Assembly (NCBI GenBank): GCA_902581605.1
Contig: CACHPE010000007.1
Location: 1 to 64,000 of the forward strand
Origin: an uncultured Pelagibacteraceae bacterium
GTDB taxonomy: Bacteria; Pseudomonadota; Alphaproteobacteria; Pelagibacterales; Pelagibacteraceae
Reading direction: 5' to 3'
DNA: 64,000 nt
Shown here: positions 1 to 9,145 of the stretch, piece after piece
Numbering within the stretch: the stretch's first letter is position 1
How the letters are laid out: the number at the start of each line of letters is the position of its first letter
The notes under the pieces: model-generated
The model's input: the letters and a program-made list of their open reading frames with translations, nothing else
What the model was told of the DNA's origin: nothing
Database searches by the model: none
Program-made: the position numbers and the translations under genes

Positions 1-1203
1 TATTTTATAAATGGTAAAGAAGTTAAAAGATATTCTAGTATTGGAACTGCTACTCCTGATCACGTTATTAGAGTCAAGCCCTTTCCACTGGTAATTACAC
101 CAAAGCAAAATTCAAGTATTGAAGATTTCAAAAAAATAGCTGAGAAAAGTTTTAAAGATTATAAAAAAAAATATGTGAAGTATTTCAATACGAATAAGAA
201 AAAGGTTAAAGATAAAAAAACAATGTTAGATACATCTCCTAGGGTAATTTTGGTACAAAACGTTGGTTTATTTAGTGTGGGTGATAGTTTAAATGCTTCA
301 AAAATAGCTGGAGATCTAACTGAAACAAATGCTAGAGTAATTTCATCAGTTGAAGAAACAACAAAATACAAGTTTATACCTGAAAAAGATTTATTTGATG
401 TTGAATATTGGTCGCTAGAACAAGCTAAAATTAAAAAAACTAAAAAAATTCTTCAAGGAAATGTTGTTGTAATAACCGGTGGATTTGGTGCAATTGGTTC
501 AGCCACTTATAAACTATTTAAAAGTTATGGAGCAGAAATTGTATTACTTGATTACGATTTTAATAAAGTAAAAGAAATGCAAAGTAAAATTAAAGATCTA
601 TGTTTGCACTGTGATGTAAGAAACAAAAAAAGTGTAAAACATGCTTTTAAAAAAATTTGCGAACAATATGGTGGCATCGATATTTTAATATCAAATGCTG
701 GAACAGCAGTTGGTGGATCAATTGCTGAAGTGGAAGATAACGTTTTAAGAGAAAGCTTTGAAGATAATTTTTTCTCTCATCAAAATTGTGCTTCAGAAAC
801 AATTAAAATAATGAAAAAACAAAATATTCAAGGATGTTTATTGTTTAATATTTCAAAACAATCAGTAAATCCTGGAAAAAACTTTGGTCCTTATGGTCTT
901 CCAAAAACAGCCTTATTAAGTTTATGTAAACAATATGCATTAGATTATGGTGCGTTTGGAATTAGATCAAATGGTGTAAATGCTGATAGAATTAGAAGTG
1001 GTTTATTAAATGATAGAATGATTAAATCTCGAGCTAAGGCGAGAGAAGTTTCAACTGATGAATATATGAGAGGTAACTTGCTTTTAAACGAGGTAAAAGC
1101 AGAAGATGTTGCAAAAGCCTTTTTTCATTTAGCTGTATCAAAAAAAACAACTGGTGCAGTATTAACTGTAGATGGTGGAAACATAGCTGCTTCCCTAAGA
1201 TAA
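1..1203 (+). CDS. Bifunctional class II aldolase / short-chain dehydrogenase, 3' part (5' end outside window)
   Basis: The reading frame is open from base 1, so the gene begins upstream of the window; the GTG at 175 is an internal codon, not a real start. The first ~20 codons read as the end of a class II aldolase/adducin domain (TPDHVIRVKPFPL). From about base 460 a Rossmann-fold short-chain dehydrogenase follows, with TGGFGAIG as nucleotide-binding loop, SNAG, and catalytic YGLPK (YxxxK). This order matches the rhamnulose-1-phosphate aldolase/alcohol dehydrogenase (RhaD-like) fusions, which cleave a sugar phosphate and oxidise the aldehyde product. The real substrate cannot be read from sequence. 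It converges with mtnA, one base apart. Confidence 0.85.
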   Translation, partial: YFINGKEVKRYSSIGTATPDHVIRVKPFPLVITPKQNSSIEDFKKIAEKSFKDYKKKYVKYFNTNKKKVKDKKTMLDTSPRVILVQNVGLFSVGDSLNASKIAGDLTETNARVISSVEETTKYKFIPEKDLFDVEYWSLEQAKIKKTKKILQGNVVVITGGFGAIGSATYKLFKSYGAEIVLLDYDFNKVKEMQSKIKDLCLHCDVRNKKSVKHAFKKICEQYGGIDILISNAGTAVGGSIAEVEDNVLRESFEDNFFSHQNCASETIKIMKKQNIQGCLLFNISKQSVNPGKNFGPYGLPKTALLSLCKQYALDYGAFGIRSNGVNADRIRSGLLNDRMIKSRAKAREVSTDEYMRGNLLLNEVKAEDVAKAFFHLAVSKKTTGAVLTVDGGNIAASLR

Positions 1204-1204
1204 C

Positions 1205-2281
1205 TTATTTAAATAATTTCCTTAGTCCTTCTGAAGAAGCAGCCGAAATCCCTCTTTCAGTGATCAATCCTGTTACATATTTTGCTGGTGTTACATCAAA
1301 AGCTAAATTCATAGCTTTACTTTTATTTGGATATATTAAAACTTTCTTAATTTTATTATTCTCATCTATACCTTCAACATGAGATAATTCTTCAGAGTTT
1401 CTTTCTTCTATTGGAATATCTTTTGAGTTTTTTATATCCCAATCTATAGTCGAACTTGGTAGCGCTACATAAAAGGGAATATTGTTATCATGTGCAGCTA
1501 AAGCTTTAAGATAAGTTCCAATTTTATTACAAACGTCTCCATTGGATAAAGTTCTATCAGTACCTACAATACACATATCAACTTCACCCCTCTGCATTAA
1601 AATACCCCCTGTATTATCAGCAATTATTGTGTTTGGAACTTCTTCTTCGTTTAATTCGTATGATGTTAAGTTTGCACCTTGATTTCTTGGCCTTGTTTCA
1701 TCTACCCATACATGAACTGGTATGCCTTTTTTATGAGCATGGTAAATTGGCGATGTTGCTGTACCCCAATTAATAGTTGCTAACCAGCCAGCATTACAAT
1801 GTGTTAATATGTTCACAGTATTTTTCTTTTTATTATAAATTTCTTCAATTATTTTTAATCCATTAATACCAATATTTTCACAAAACTTTTCATCTTCATC
1901 ACATATTTCTTTTGCCTCATTTAAAGCTACATTTAATAATTCGTTATTATTTAACCCTGATAATTTTTTCATCATTCTATCTACTGCCCATTTTAAATTA
2001 ATAGCTGTAGGTCTTGATTGGATTAAATCTTCTGAACTTTTTTTAATAAAATTAGGATCATTTTTTTCCATAATAGCTAAAGCAATACCGTAAGCAGCGG
2101 TTCCACCAATTAATGGCGCTCCTCTAACCTCCATAATTTTGATGGCATTGATTGCATCTTTTACAGTTTTGAGATCTTTAATTATAAATTGATGTGGAAG
2201 TTTTGTTTGATCAATGATTTTAACAGTTTGGCTTTTCTCATCAAACCAAATTGTTCGATATTCTTTTCCTTCAATTTTCAT
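1205..2281 (-). CDS. mtnA: S-methyl-5-thioribose-1-phosphate isomerase
   Basis: This is a 358-residue MtnA of the eIF-2B alpha/beta/delta-like family, which converts methylthioribose-1-phosphate to methylthioribulose-1-phosphate in methionine salvage. Visible family signatures are RGAPLIGGTAAYG near residue 55, the catalytic-Cys segment THCNAGWLAT, ETRPRNQGA, and the catalytic-Asp segment VGTDR. Length is normal. It overlaps the upstream hydrolase gene by 4 bases, and that gene overlaps mtnP by 4, so the three look like one translationally coupled operon (mtnP, hydrolase, mtnA). Later salvage enzymes (mtnBCD) are not in the window. Confidence 0.95.
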   Translation of the reverse strand: MKIEGKEYRTIWFDEKSQTVKIIDQTKLPHQFIIKDLKTVKDAINAIKIMEVRGAPLIGGTAAYGIALAIMEKNDPNFIKKSSEDLIQSRPTAINLKWAVDRMMKKLSGLNNNELLNVALNEAKEICDEDEKFCENIGINGLKIIEEIYNKKKNTVNILTHCNAGWLATINWGTATSPIYHAHKKGIPVHVWVDETRPRNQGANLTSYELNEEEVPNTIIADNTGGILMQRGEVDMCIVGTDRTLSNGDVCNKIGTYLKALAAHDNNIPFYVALPSSTIDWDIKNSKDIPIEERNSEELSHVEGIDENNKIKKVLIYPNKSKAMNLAFDVTPAKYVTGLITERGISAASSEGLRKLFK

Positions 2282-3219
2282 TTCAATCTTGATGCAATAT
2301 AATCTAATATTGTTGGATTATAATATTGAAAACAAAGTCCAACATCCATATCATGACCTTTTTTTACTGGTTCCTCCCAGTCATCTCCTTTTCTCTTACA
2401 TCTTTTTCCATTAATTTTATAATTTTCTGAAATTACTATTCTTTTCATCCCAGGAATTTGTTCTAACCAATCAGATAATAATCCTTCATATTTATCCTTT
2501 GGGTGTGTGAAGGCTAATATAGGAACTTTTAAATTATTTTTAATTTCGTCATTCATCTTTTGTCGCAAATCATGAGGTCCTTGATATTTTTTTCTAAATT
2601 TAGCCATTGCTTTTTCTACACCATTTTTTTTTACTTTATATTTAGAAGATAATTTTCCAAAACATGCTTGCATATAAGATATGCCTCCACCCGCCTTATC
2701 TGGGTACCTAGACATAAACAATAATGTGGTTAAACCGCCACAAGAATGTCCAGTAACAAAAACTTGTTTTCTTGGTACTCCCGCATCTACAAATTTTTCA
2801 ATTAATTCTAAATTTAATTCTACTCTTTTATCCAATATATGCTTACCTTCATAAATTTTTGGTACAGGCTTTAACCACCACCAATCCTTTTTTTTAGACA
2901 TATTTTTAGACATATCTCCTCTAAGATGAGTTGAGCATAAATTATAAACCATTATTTTTTTTCCATTAACCTCTTGGTCTATCAAAGATGCATGATTTCT
3001 TAACATTGATACCCATGTACAATTTATTGCGATATCATTTTCGTCTTGTCCGTGATTATAAATTAAAATAATTTTATTTTTAGGATCCTTAATTTCAAAA
3101 TTCTTAATCAATCTAACCTCTTTATTAATGAAACCGCTTTCATTAATCTTATCGTAAGGTCCTGCATAAGCTAGAGTTGAAAATAATATAAAAGTAAAAA
3201 TTAATAATATTTTTCTCAT
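2278..3219 (-). CDS. Secreted alpha/beta hydrolase (dienelactone hydrolase / esterase-like)
   Basis: A 313-residue protein with a Sec signal peptide (about residues 1-19, ending AYA) and an alpha/beta-hydrolase core. The nucleophile elbow is GHSCGG near residue 158, preceded by VFVT. A His close to the C terminus (KKGHDMD) may complete the triad. It should act in the periplasm or outside. Its position inside the methionine-salvage operon, with 4-base overlaps on both sides, is striking, but no link between hydrolase and salvage is evident. Substrate unknown; it resembles PHB-depolymerase/feruloyl-esterase-type folds only in general. Confidence 0.7.
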   Translation of the reverse strand: MRKILLIFTFILFSTLAYAGPYDKINESGFINKEVRLIKNFEIKDPKNKIILIYNHGQDENDIAINCTWVSMLRNHASLIDQEVNGKKIMVYNLCSTHLRGDMSKNMSKKKDWWWLKPVPKIYEGKHILDKRVELNLELIEKFVDAGVPRKQVFVTGHSCGGLTTLLFMSRYPDKAGGGISYMQACFGKLSSKYKVKKNGVEKAMAKFRKKYQGPHDLRQKMNDEIKNNLKVPILAFTHPKDKYEGLLSDWLEQIPGMKRIVISENYKINGKRCKRKGDDWEEPVKKGHDMDVGLCFQYYNPTILDYIASRLK

Positions 3220-4091
3220 TTTTTTAAAAGCACCCTTCCTGCTACTGTTTTAAGTTTATCTTTTGTTTTTTGTGTTCTTTTTTCTGGGGCTGTAATTATA
3301 GCTACATCCAAACAATTATTTGTAGGATCTTTTGGATCAATATGATTTTCAAAATTCTCAATTAAATTTTTAATCATATTTTTCGCTTTTGCAGCATTTC
3401 CTAAAAGAACTTTGATAACTTGCTGAACGTCAACGTTTTCATGATCTGGATGCCAACAGTCATAATCAGTTACCATTGAAACTGAAGCGTATCTAATTTC
3501 AGCTTCTCTTGCTAATTTTGCTTCTGGCATATTAGTCATGCCAATTACATCTGCTTTCCAAGATCTGTATAAATTAGATTCTGCCAATGTAGAAAATTGA
3601 GGTCCCTCCATAACGACGTAAGTTCCATTTCTTTGATAATCTATATTTGATTTTTTAATTGCATGCTCACATGCATTCATCAATCCATTAGAGGTTGGGT
3701 GAGCCATTGATACATGGGCAACTATCTCATCATCAAAAAAAGTTTTATTTCTTGCAAAAGTTCTATCTATAAATTGATCTACAATTACAAATTTTCCAGG
3801 AGGTAAATTTTCTTTAAGTGAGCCAACAGCTGATACGGAAACAATATCTGTTACACCTAATTGTTTAAGTGCATCTATATTTGCTCTAAAGTTAATATTT
3901 GAGGGAGAAATAAAATGACCCCTTCCATGTCTTGGTAAAAAATAGACCTCTTTACCATTATAATTTGTTTTTAAAATCTGATCAGATGGTTTTCCCCATG
4001 GTGTTTCTAAATTAAGTAATTCTCTATCTTTGAATTCTTCTACATCATAAAGACCACTACCACCTATAATTGCTAATTTATTTGTTGTCAT
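3216..4091 (-). CDS. mtnP: S-methyl-5'-thioadenosine phosphorylase
   Basis: A 291-residue member of the PNP/MTAP family. It phosphorolyses methylthioadenosine to adenine and methylthioribose-1-phosphate, the substrate of MtnA encoded two genes downstream. Evidence: N-terminal IGGSGLYD, phosphate-site segment FLPRHGRGH, SVSAVGSLKE, and the substrate-binding EGPQFSTLAES and IGMTNMPEAKLAREAE blocks typical of MTAP. The released adenine would feed apt, which is divergently transcribed 41 bases away. This is the first gene of the minus-strand salvage operon. Confidence 0.95.
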   Translation of the reverse strand: MTTNKLAIIGGSGLYDVEEFKDRELLNLETPWGKPSDQILKTNYNGKEVYFLPRHGRGHFISPSNINFRANIDALKQLGVTDIVSVSAVGSLKENLPPGKFVIVDQFIDRTFARNKTFFDDEIVAHVSMAHPTSNGLMNACEHAIKKSNIDYQRNGTYVVMEGPQFSTLAESNLYRSWKADVIGMTNMPEAKLAREAEIRYASVSMVTDYDCWHPDHENVDVQQVIKVLLGNAAKAKNMIKNLIENFENHIDPKDPTNNCLDVAIITAPEKRTQKTKDKLKTVAGRVLLKK

Positions 4092-4132
4092 AATTAAAAA
4101 TCTATTTATTTATACTTCTATATTTAATTATT

Positions 4133-4660
4133 ATGAACTTAAAAGATTATATTAGATCTATACCTGATTATCCAAAAAAAGGTATTTTATTTAGAGATAT
4201 AACTACATTAATAAAAGATGAAAATGCATTTGCAGAAACAATTAATCAAATTGTTGAAAGATCAAAAAAATTTAGCTTTACTAAAATTGCAGCTATAGAA
4301 TCTAGAGGATTTGTATTTGCCTCTGCTGTGTCATACGTACTTAACAAACCATTTATTATGTTAAGAAAAAAAAATAAGTTGCCAGCAGATGTTCATTCAG
4401 TAGATTTTGAGCTTGAATATGGTACGGCAACAATTGAGGTTCATAAAGACTCTATTAATGAAAAAGATGAAGTTTTAATTATAGATGATTTAATTGCAAC
4501 CGGAGGTACAGCTGAGGCAGCTGCAAATTTAGTTGAGATTTCGAAAGGTAAGGTTGCGGGATTTGTATTTGTAATAAACCTATTTGATCTAGGTGGATCA
4601 GATAATTTAGTAAAAAATAATTATAAAGTTGAAAATTTAATTGAATTTCCAGGGCATTAG
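4133..4660 (+). CDS. apt: Adenine phosphoribosyltransferase
   Basis: A 175-residue type I phosphoribosyltransferase making AMP from adenine and PRPP. The N-terminal block YIRSIPDYPKKGILFRDIT is diagnostic for Apt. The PRPP-binding motif LIIDDLIATGGTA is intact, as is AIESRGFVFA. It is divergent from mtnP, which releases adenine, so the two face a shared short promoter region. ATG start with no better alternative. Confidence 0.96.
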   Translation: MNLKDYIRSIPDYPKKGILFRDITTLIKDENAFAETINQIVERSKKFSFTKIAAIESRGFVFASAVSYVLNKPFIMLRKKNKLPADVHSVDFELEYGTATIEVHKDSINEKDEVLIIDDLIATGGTAEAAANLVEISKGKVAGFVFVINLFDLGGSDNLVKNNYKVENLIEFPGH

Positions 4661-4673
4661 AAAGTTAAAAAAC

Positions 4674-4693
4674 TTATCCACAGGCTATATAAT
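4674..4693 (+). promoter_or_regulatory. DnaA-box-like sequence next to a -10 element upstream of guaC
   Basis: TTATCCACA at 4674-4682 matches the consensus DnaA box exactly. Five bases on, TATAAT (4688-4693) is a perfect -10 hexamer, about 40 bases before the guaC start. No convincing -35 is visible. DnaA control of nucleotide genes is known in other bacteria, but one 9-mer in AT-rich DNA may be chance. Confidence 0.35.
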
Positions 4694-4731
4694 GTTTGAA
4701 TTTAATTATTATGATTATAACTTAATCATTA

Positions 4732-5766
4732 ATGAGAATTGAAGAAGAGCTTAAACTAGATTATTCAGATGTACTATTTAGACCTAAAAGAAGTACATTA
4801 AAAAGCCGTAAAGACGTAAATCTCCTAAGAACTTATAGATTCAAATATAGCAAGAATGAATGGTCGGGAATTCCAATAATGGCTGCAAATATGGATGGAG
4901 TTGGAGAAATAAGTGTTGCTGAAAAATTAAACGAATATGGAATGATTACTTCTTTAACAAAACAACATAATGTAAAAAAAATAAAACAAAGTAAAAATAT
5001 AAAAAAAATCTATCCCAATATTGCACTCAGTGTTGGAATTAAAAAAGAAGATTTTCAAAATTTAGATAAAGTATTAAAAGAATTTAATTTTTTTAAATTC
5101 ATTTGTATCGATGTTGCAAATGGATACACGGAACATTTCACTAATTTTATTAAATCAGTAAGAGATAAATACCCAACTAAAACAATAATTGCAGGTAATG
5201 TTGTAACAGCAGATATGACCCAAGAATTAGTTTTAAGTGGAGCTGATATTGTTAAAGTTGGTATTGGACCTGGAAGTGTTTGCACAACAAGAATTCAAAC
5301 TGGAGTTGGCTATCCTCAATTAAGTGCGGTAATCGAATGTGCTGATGCTGCACATGGTCTTGGCGCACACGTGATAGCTGATGGTGGATGTACTTGTCCG
5401 GGTGATGTTGCTAAAGGTTTTGGCGGTGGTGCAGATTTTGTAATGCTTGGAGGTATGCTTGCAGGACATGATGAAGGAAACGGTAAAATTGTTAAAGTTA
5501 ATGGAGAAAAATATATAGAGTTTTATGGATCAAGCTCTGAAGTTGCTAATAAAAAACACTATGGTGGACTTTCAGATTATCGAAGTAGTGAAGGAAGGAA
5601 AGTAAGAGTAAAATACAGAGGTAAAATAAACGATACAATTTTAAATATTCTTGGTGGTGTAAGGAGCAGTTGTACTTATGTTGGTGCGCCTTCACTCAAA
5701 CAATTAAGTAAATGTACAACGTTCGTTAGAGTATCCAATCAGTTTAATGATAGTTTAATTAAATAA
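4732..5766 (+). CDS. guaC: GMP reductase (IMPDH/GMPR family)
   Basis: A 344-residue TIM-barrel enzyme, the length of GMP reductase rather than the longer CBS-domain IMP dehydrogenase. Key features are the catalytic Cys loop [11 protein letters not shown], the phosphate-binding [19 protein letters not shown] block, [11 protein letters not shown], and the C-terminal [18 protein letters not shown] characteristic of GuaC. It would convert GMP to IMP with NADPH. It lies just after apt, in a small purine-recycling cluster, and converges with the phosphoribosyltransferase gene 7 bases away. A few IMPDH-like enzymes of this length exist, so activity is inferred. Confidence 0.88.
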   Translation: MRIEEELKLDYSDVLFRPKRSTLKSRKDVNLLRTYRFKYSKNEWSGIPIMAANMDGVGEISVAEKLNEYGMITSLTKQHNVKKIKQSKNIKKIYPNIALSVGIKKEDFQNLDKVLKEFNFFKFICIDVANGYTEHFTNFIKSVRDKYPTKTIIAGNVVTADMTQELVLSGADIVKVGIGPGSVCTTRIQTGVGYPQLSAVIECADAAHGLGAHVIADGGCTCPGDVAKGFGGGADFVMLGGMLAGHDEGNGKIVKVNGEKYIEFYGSSSEVANKKHYGGLSDYRSSEGRKVRVKYRGKINDTILNILGGVRSSCTYVGAPSLKQLSKCTTFVRVSNQFNDSLIK

Positions 5767-5773
5767 CTTATTC

Positions 5774-6286
5774 TTAAAACTTAAAATCTTTTATATTTGT
5801 AGTTTCGTATTTCTCAAAAGGCATATGTATCCATGGAGAATCTTTTAAGTAATCTACAGAGTAATCAGGTTTAAATTTTGAAGTTGATTTATGCCATATA
5901 ACTGCAGTTTTAATTTTTTCTTCTAAATAAAATCCATAAAAATGCTCTAACCATTTAATACTTTTTATTAAAGTCTTCCCTGAATCCGCTAAATCATCAA
6001 CCAATAAAACATGAGAACCTAAATTTGGAGTTGTTTTTGCTAAATCTCTTGAAAAAGTAAACTGTCCTTGTTGATTTTTAATATCATCACTATCACCATG
6101 GTAAGACTCAACAGATAAGATAGCCAAAGGAATATTAAATAGTCTACTAAAAACATCACCCACTCTTAATCCACCTTTTGCAATGCAAATAATTTGATTA
6201 AATTTTAAATTATCTTCATGAATTTTTTTAGCTAATTGCTCTATCTTTTTATGATAATCCTCCCAAGTTATATAAATATCTTTCAT
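5774..6286 (-). CDS. Purine (xanthine/hypoxanthine-type) phosphoribosyltransferase
   Basis: A 170-residue type I phosphoribosyltransferase with PRPP motif VLLVDDLADSGKTL and an N-terminal CIAKGGLRVGD segment. I place the start at the ATG at 6286 (MKDIYITW). The reading frame extends 11 codons further upstream, but that stretch lies inside the tRNA gene. Similarity is to Gpt/Hpt-like enzymes making XMP, IMP or GMP. Base specificity cannot be settled by eye. The purine neighbours apt and guaC support a salvage role. Confidence 0.82.
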   Translation of the reverse strand: MKDIYITWEDYHKKIEQLAKKIHEDNLKFNQIICIAKGGLRVGDVFSRLFNIPLAILSVESYHGDSDDIKNQQGQFTFSRDLAKTTPNLGSHVLLVDDLADSGKTLIKSIKWLEHFYGFYLEEKIKTAVIWHKSTSKFKPDYSVDYLKDSPWIHMPFEKYETTNIKDFKF

Positions 6287-6292
6287 AATTTT

Positions 6293-6369
6293 TGGTAGCG
6301 GGAAGTGGGATCGAACCACTGACCTCGGGCTTATGAGTCCCGCGCTCTAACCAACTGAGCTACCCCGCC
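6293..6369 (-). tRNA. tRNA-Met (anticodon CAU), elongator type
   Basis: On the minus strand the 77-base sequence folds as a cloverleaf. The acceptor 7-mer GGCGGGG pairs with TCCCGCT (two G-U pairs). The D-arm starts AGCTCAGTTGG. The anticodon stem GGGAC/GTCCC encloses a CAT anticodon, and the T-arm is AGTGG-TTCGATC-CCACT. The discriminator is A and CCA is encoded. G1 pairs normally, unlike the C1-A72 mismatch of initiator tRNA, so it is elongator Met. A lysidine-modified tRNA-Ile with CAU is less likely but not excluded. Confidence 0.93.
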
Positions 6370-6439
6370 TTAATTGATAAATGATTTATAATACAAATCT
6401 TTATTGTTTCAATAACCTTTTTTAAAATCAAATTCTAAA

Positions 6440-6655
6440 CTAAATAATAAAATAAATAGCTAAGGAACTAACTAAACAAGCCAAAATAACTGAAAAAACA
6501 ATTCTTTTTTTTAAAATTCTTTTTTGATCTAATCGAACTCTATTAAGTAAAATATTTACATTAGTAGTTTTTATTTTATCTACTTCAATATCTTTATTCG
6601 AAGCAATATTATTATTAAATAATGATGTGTCTTGATCGTTTTTTTTCACAATCAA
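6440..6655 (-). CDS. Small single-pass membrane protein, unknown function
   Basis: About 71 residues with a charged N-terminal half, a basic helix (RLDQKRILKKR) and one C-terminal transmembrane segment of about 20 residues. The frame opens at TTG (6655); the GTG at 6649 is an equally good start. The second half resembles the 90-residue protein at 22336-22608: both have a VNI segment, a charged helix containing R and KK/KR pairs, then a C-terminal membrane segment. No known domain is recognised. The gene sits alone between the tRNA and the dehydrogenase gene. Confidence 0.55.
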   Translation of the reverse strand: MIVKKNDQDTSLFNNNIASNKDIEVDKIKTTNVNILLNRVRLDQKRILKKRIVFSVILACLVSSLAIYFII

Positions 6656-6698
6656 TTTAACCAGCTAATCATCTTAAATACAATAAAATTAAAATAAA

Positions 6699-9143
6699 TT
6701 ATTCTCGTCTAAAATCTTTTGAATTTAGTGGTTTTGAGAGAATTTCGATTGGATATTTAATCTTCTCAACCTCTATAAATAGATTTTTATCTTTAAGCGT
6801 TTCTATTGTATTTCCTGAATTAACATAACCAAATGATAAATTTTTATTAAAGCAGAAAGAATAATTTCCAGAAGTTGTTCTTCCAATGATTTTATCATCT
6901 AAATAAATAGGTTCTTCATATAACAGCAAAGGTTCACCAGGCTGACTGTCCTTTAATGTAAACATCATCATTGTTTTTTCTAAAGGTTTATCTTTAATTT
7001 TTAATAGAGCGTCTTTACCTATAAAATTGACATTTTTTTTATAACTTATTGTAAATTGTAAACCTGCTTGGTACTGATTTTCTTCTGGTGAAATATCGTG
7101 GCCCCAATGTAAAAAACCACTTTCCATTCTCATTATATCCATTGCATGCATGCCACAATGAGATAAATCAAAATTCTTACCTTCATTAACTAATAAATCA
7201 TATAATTCAGATGCATTTTCTTTATCTACATATAATTCAAAACCGAGTTCGCCGACATAAGATAACCTTTGCGCCCAAACTTTAATATTACCTATATTAA
7301 TATCTTTGCCTGTACCAAATTTAAAATTTTCAGAATTAAAATCATTGCTGCTTATCTTTTGAATCATATTTCTACTTTTAGGACCAAATAAACCAAGACA
7401 ACAAACTTTTTCTGTAATATCAGTCAATTCAACATTATTAGATAAATACTTAAGGATATGATGCTTATCTCTTTCTCTTGTTGCTGCCGAACTAACTATT
7501 CTAAAATAATTTTTATCTATACAAACAACAGTTAGATCTGTTTCAATGCCACCGTCCTCATTTAGCATATGAGTATAGGTAGATTTACCAATTTCATTTT
7601 TAATATTAGCTGTACAGATTTTTTGTAATTCGCTATGAGTTTTTTCACCTTTTAAGTCAAATTTAGAGAAAGTTGAAAAGTCAAAAAGTCCAACATTTTT
7701 TCTAGCATTTATTGTTTCAAATTTTACAGATGGGTACCAATTTTGATAATTAAAACTATAGTTATATTTTGGTTCATTTCCATTTAAAGAGTACCACATA
7801 GGTCTTTCAAAACCTCCAGAAACTCCAAAGCATGCACCTGCTTTTTTTAACTGATCATGATAAGGTAATAATTTTTCATTTCTTGAAGTTTTGTGTTGTT
7901 TATACGGCCAATGCATACCATATAAATCTCCTAAGGTTTCAGTAACCCTATCAATGATAAATTTTTTTGATGAATGAAACTTTTGAAACCTTTTTATATC
8001 TAGTGAAAATAGATCCTCATTTATATTTCCATTAATCATCCATTGTGCAGTTACTCTTCCTGCTCCTCCAGAACTTGCTATTCCGATGCTATTAAAACCA
8101 CAACATGTATAAAGATTTTTAACTTCTGGTGTTTCTCCAAGTAAATACTGAGTATCAGGTGTAAAAGATTCTGGACCAGAAAAAAATTTTCTTACACCTG
8201 CACTTTCTAACATCGGAAGTCTATGAAAAGATTTCTCAAGATAAGGTTCAAAGTGATCAAAATCATCAGGAAATTCCCCAAATGAAAAATCATCAGGAAC
8301 TCTTCCGCTATCTTTAAATGCAGGTTTTGCGTTAGGTTCAAAAATTCCTACTAACATTTTTCCAGCATCTTCTTTTAAATAAAGACAAGCATTGTAATCT
8401 CTTAAAACAGGTAAATCTTTGGGAAGATCTTTAATTGGTTCTGTAATCACATAGAAGTGCTCATTAGGATAAAGTGGAACACTGACACCAATATCTTCTC
8501 CTATTTGTCTAGACCACATTCCTGATGCTAAAACTACATATTCACAATCAATTTTGCCTTGAGAAGTTTCAACGCCACATATTCTTTTATTTTTTACTAA
8601 AATTTTTTTTACTGGTGACTTCTCAAATATTTGCACACCTAACATTTTAGCAGCTTTAGCCAATACATTAGTAACTCCAATAGGATCAGCCTGTCCATCT
8701 TTTGGCATATAAACACCGCCTACTAGATCCTCATTTTTTAATACTGGATATAATTCTTTTATTCTTTGTTGGTTTAAAACCTCAACTTCAACATTGGATA
8801 GTTGTGCAGTTGTAGCTTGCCTTAACAACTCCTGCATTCTTTCTTTAGATGATGCAACTGTTATAGCTCCATTCTGTTTAAGACCAGTAGATAAACCTGT
8901 TGTTTTTTCGAGCTCTTTATAAAGATCTAAAGAGTATTTTCTTAACTTTGTGATTGTAGAAGTTGATCCTAATTGTCCAATTAATCCTGCTGCATGCCAA
9001 GTTGTGCCGGATGTTAATTGATCTCTTTCTAATAAAACCACGTCTTTCCAACCAAACTTTGCTAAATGGTAAGCACAAGAGGTACCAGCAACACCACCAC
9101 CTATTACAACTACCTTTGTGCTTGAAGGATAGTTTTTCTCCAT
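6699..9143 (-). CDS. Dimethylglycine/sarcosine dehydrogenase-like protein (FAD oxidoreductase + GcvT domains)
   Basis: An 814-residue two-part enzyme. Residues ~8-390 form a DAO-type FAD domain with dinucleotide-binding IGGGVAGTSCAYHLAK and the SGTTWHAAGL motif, whose His is the covalent FAD-attachment site in mammalian dimethylglycine dehydrogenase. Residues ~430-810 are GcvT/aminomethyltransferase-like folate-binding domains (ADLTVV-type ETDLTVV, YVGELGFELYV, GMHAMDIMRMESG). The family oxidatively demethylates dimethylglycine or sarcosine, passing the one-carbon unit to tetrahydrofolate. It is followed on the same strand, 2 bases apart, by ald upstream. Exact substrate is inferred; use of methylated glycines is known for SAR11. 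Confidence 0.87.
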   Translation of the reverse strand: MEKNYPSSTKVVVIGGGVAGTSCAYHLAKFGWKDVVLLERDQLTSGTTWHAAGLIGQLGSTSTITKLRKYSLDLYKELEKTTGLSTGLKQNGAITVASSKERMQELLRQATTAQLSNVEVEVLNQQRIKELYPVLKNEDLVGGVYMPKDGQADPIGVTNVLAKAAKMLGVQIFEKSPVKKILVKNKRICGVETSQGKIDCEYVVLASGMWSRQIGEDIGVSVPLYPNEHFYVITEPIKDLPKDLPVLRDYNACLYLKEDAGKMLVGIFEPNAKPAFKDSGRVPDDFSFGEFPDDFDHFEPYLEKSFHRLPMLESAGVRKFFSGPESFTPDTQYLLGETPEVKNLYTCCGFNSIGIASSGGAGRVTAQWMINGNINEDLFSLDIKRFQKFHSSKKFIIDRVTETLGDLYGMHWPYKQHKTSRNEKLLPYHDQLKKAGACFGVSGGFERPMWYSLNGNEPKYNYSFNYQNWYPSVKFETINARKNVGLFDFSTFSKFDLKGEKTHSELQKICTANIKNEIGKSTYTHMLNEDGGIETDLTVVCIDKNYFRIVSSAATRERDKHHILKYLSNNVELTDITEKVCCLGLFGPKSRNMIQKISSNDFNSENFKFGTGKDINIGNIKVWAQRLSYVGELGFELYVDKENASELYDLLVNEGKNFDLSHCGMHAMDIMRMESGFLHWGHDISPEENQYQAGLQFTISYKKNVNFIGKDALLKIKDKPLEKTMMMFTLKDSQPGEPLLLYEEPIYLDDKIIGRTTSGNYSFCFNKNLSFGYVNSGNTIETLKDKNLFIEVEKIKYPIEILSKPLNSKDFRRE

Positions 9144-9145
9144 TT

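Noticed and set aside
175..1203. Stand-alone short-chain dehydrogenase starting at GTG 175
   Set aside because: The same frame is open back to base 1 and encodes class II aldolase sequence, so the gene is a truncated fusion rather than a separate dehydrogenase.
4674..4682. Replication origin
   Set aside because: A single DnaA box without a cluster, AT-rich unwinding repeats or origin-linked genes is not enough.
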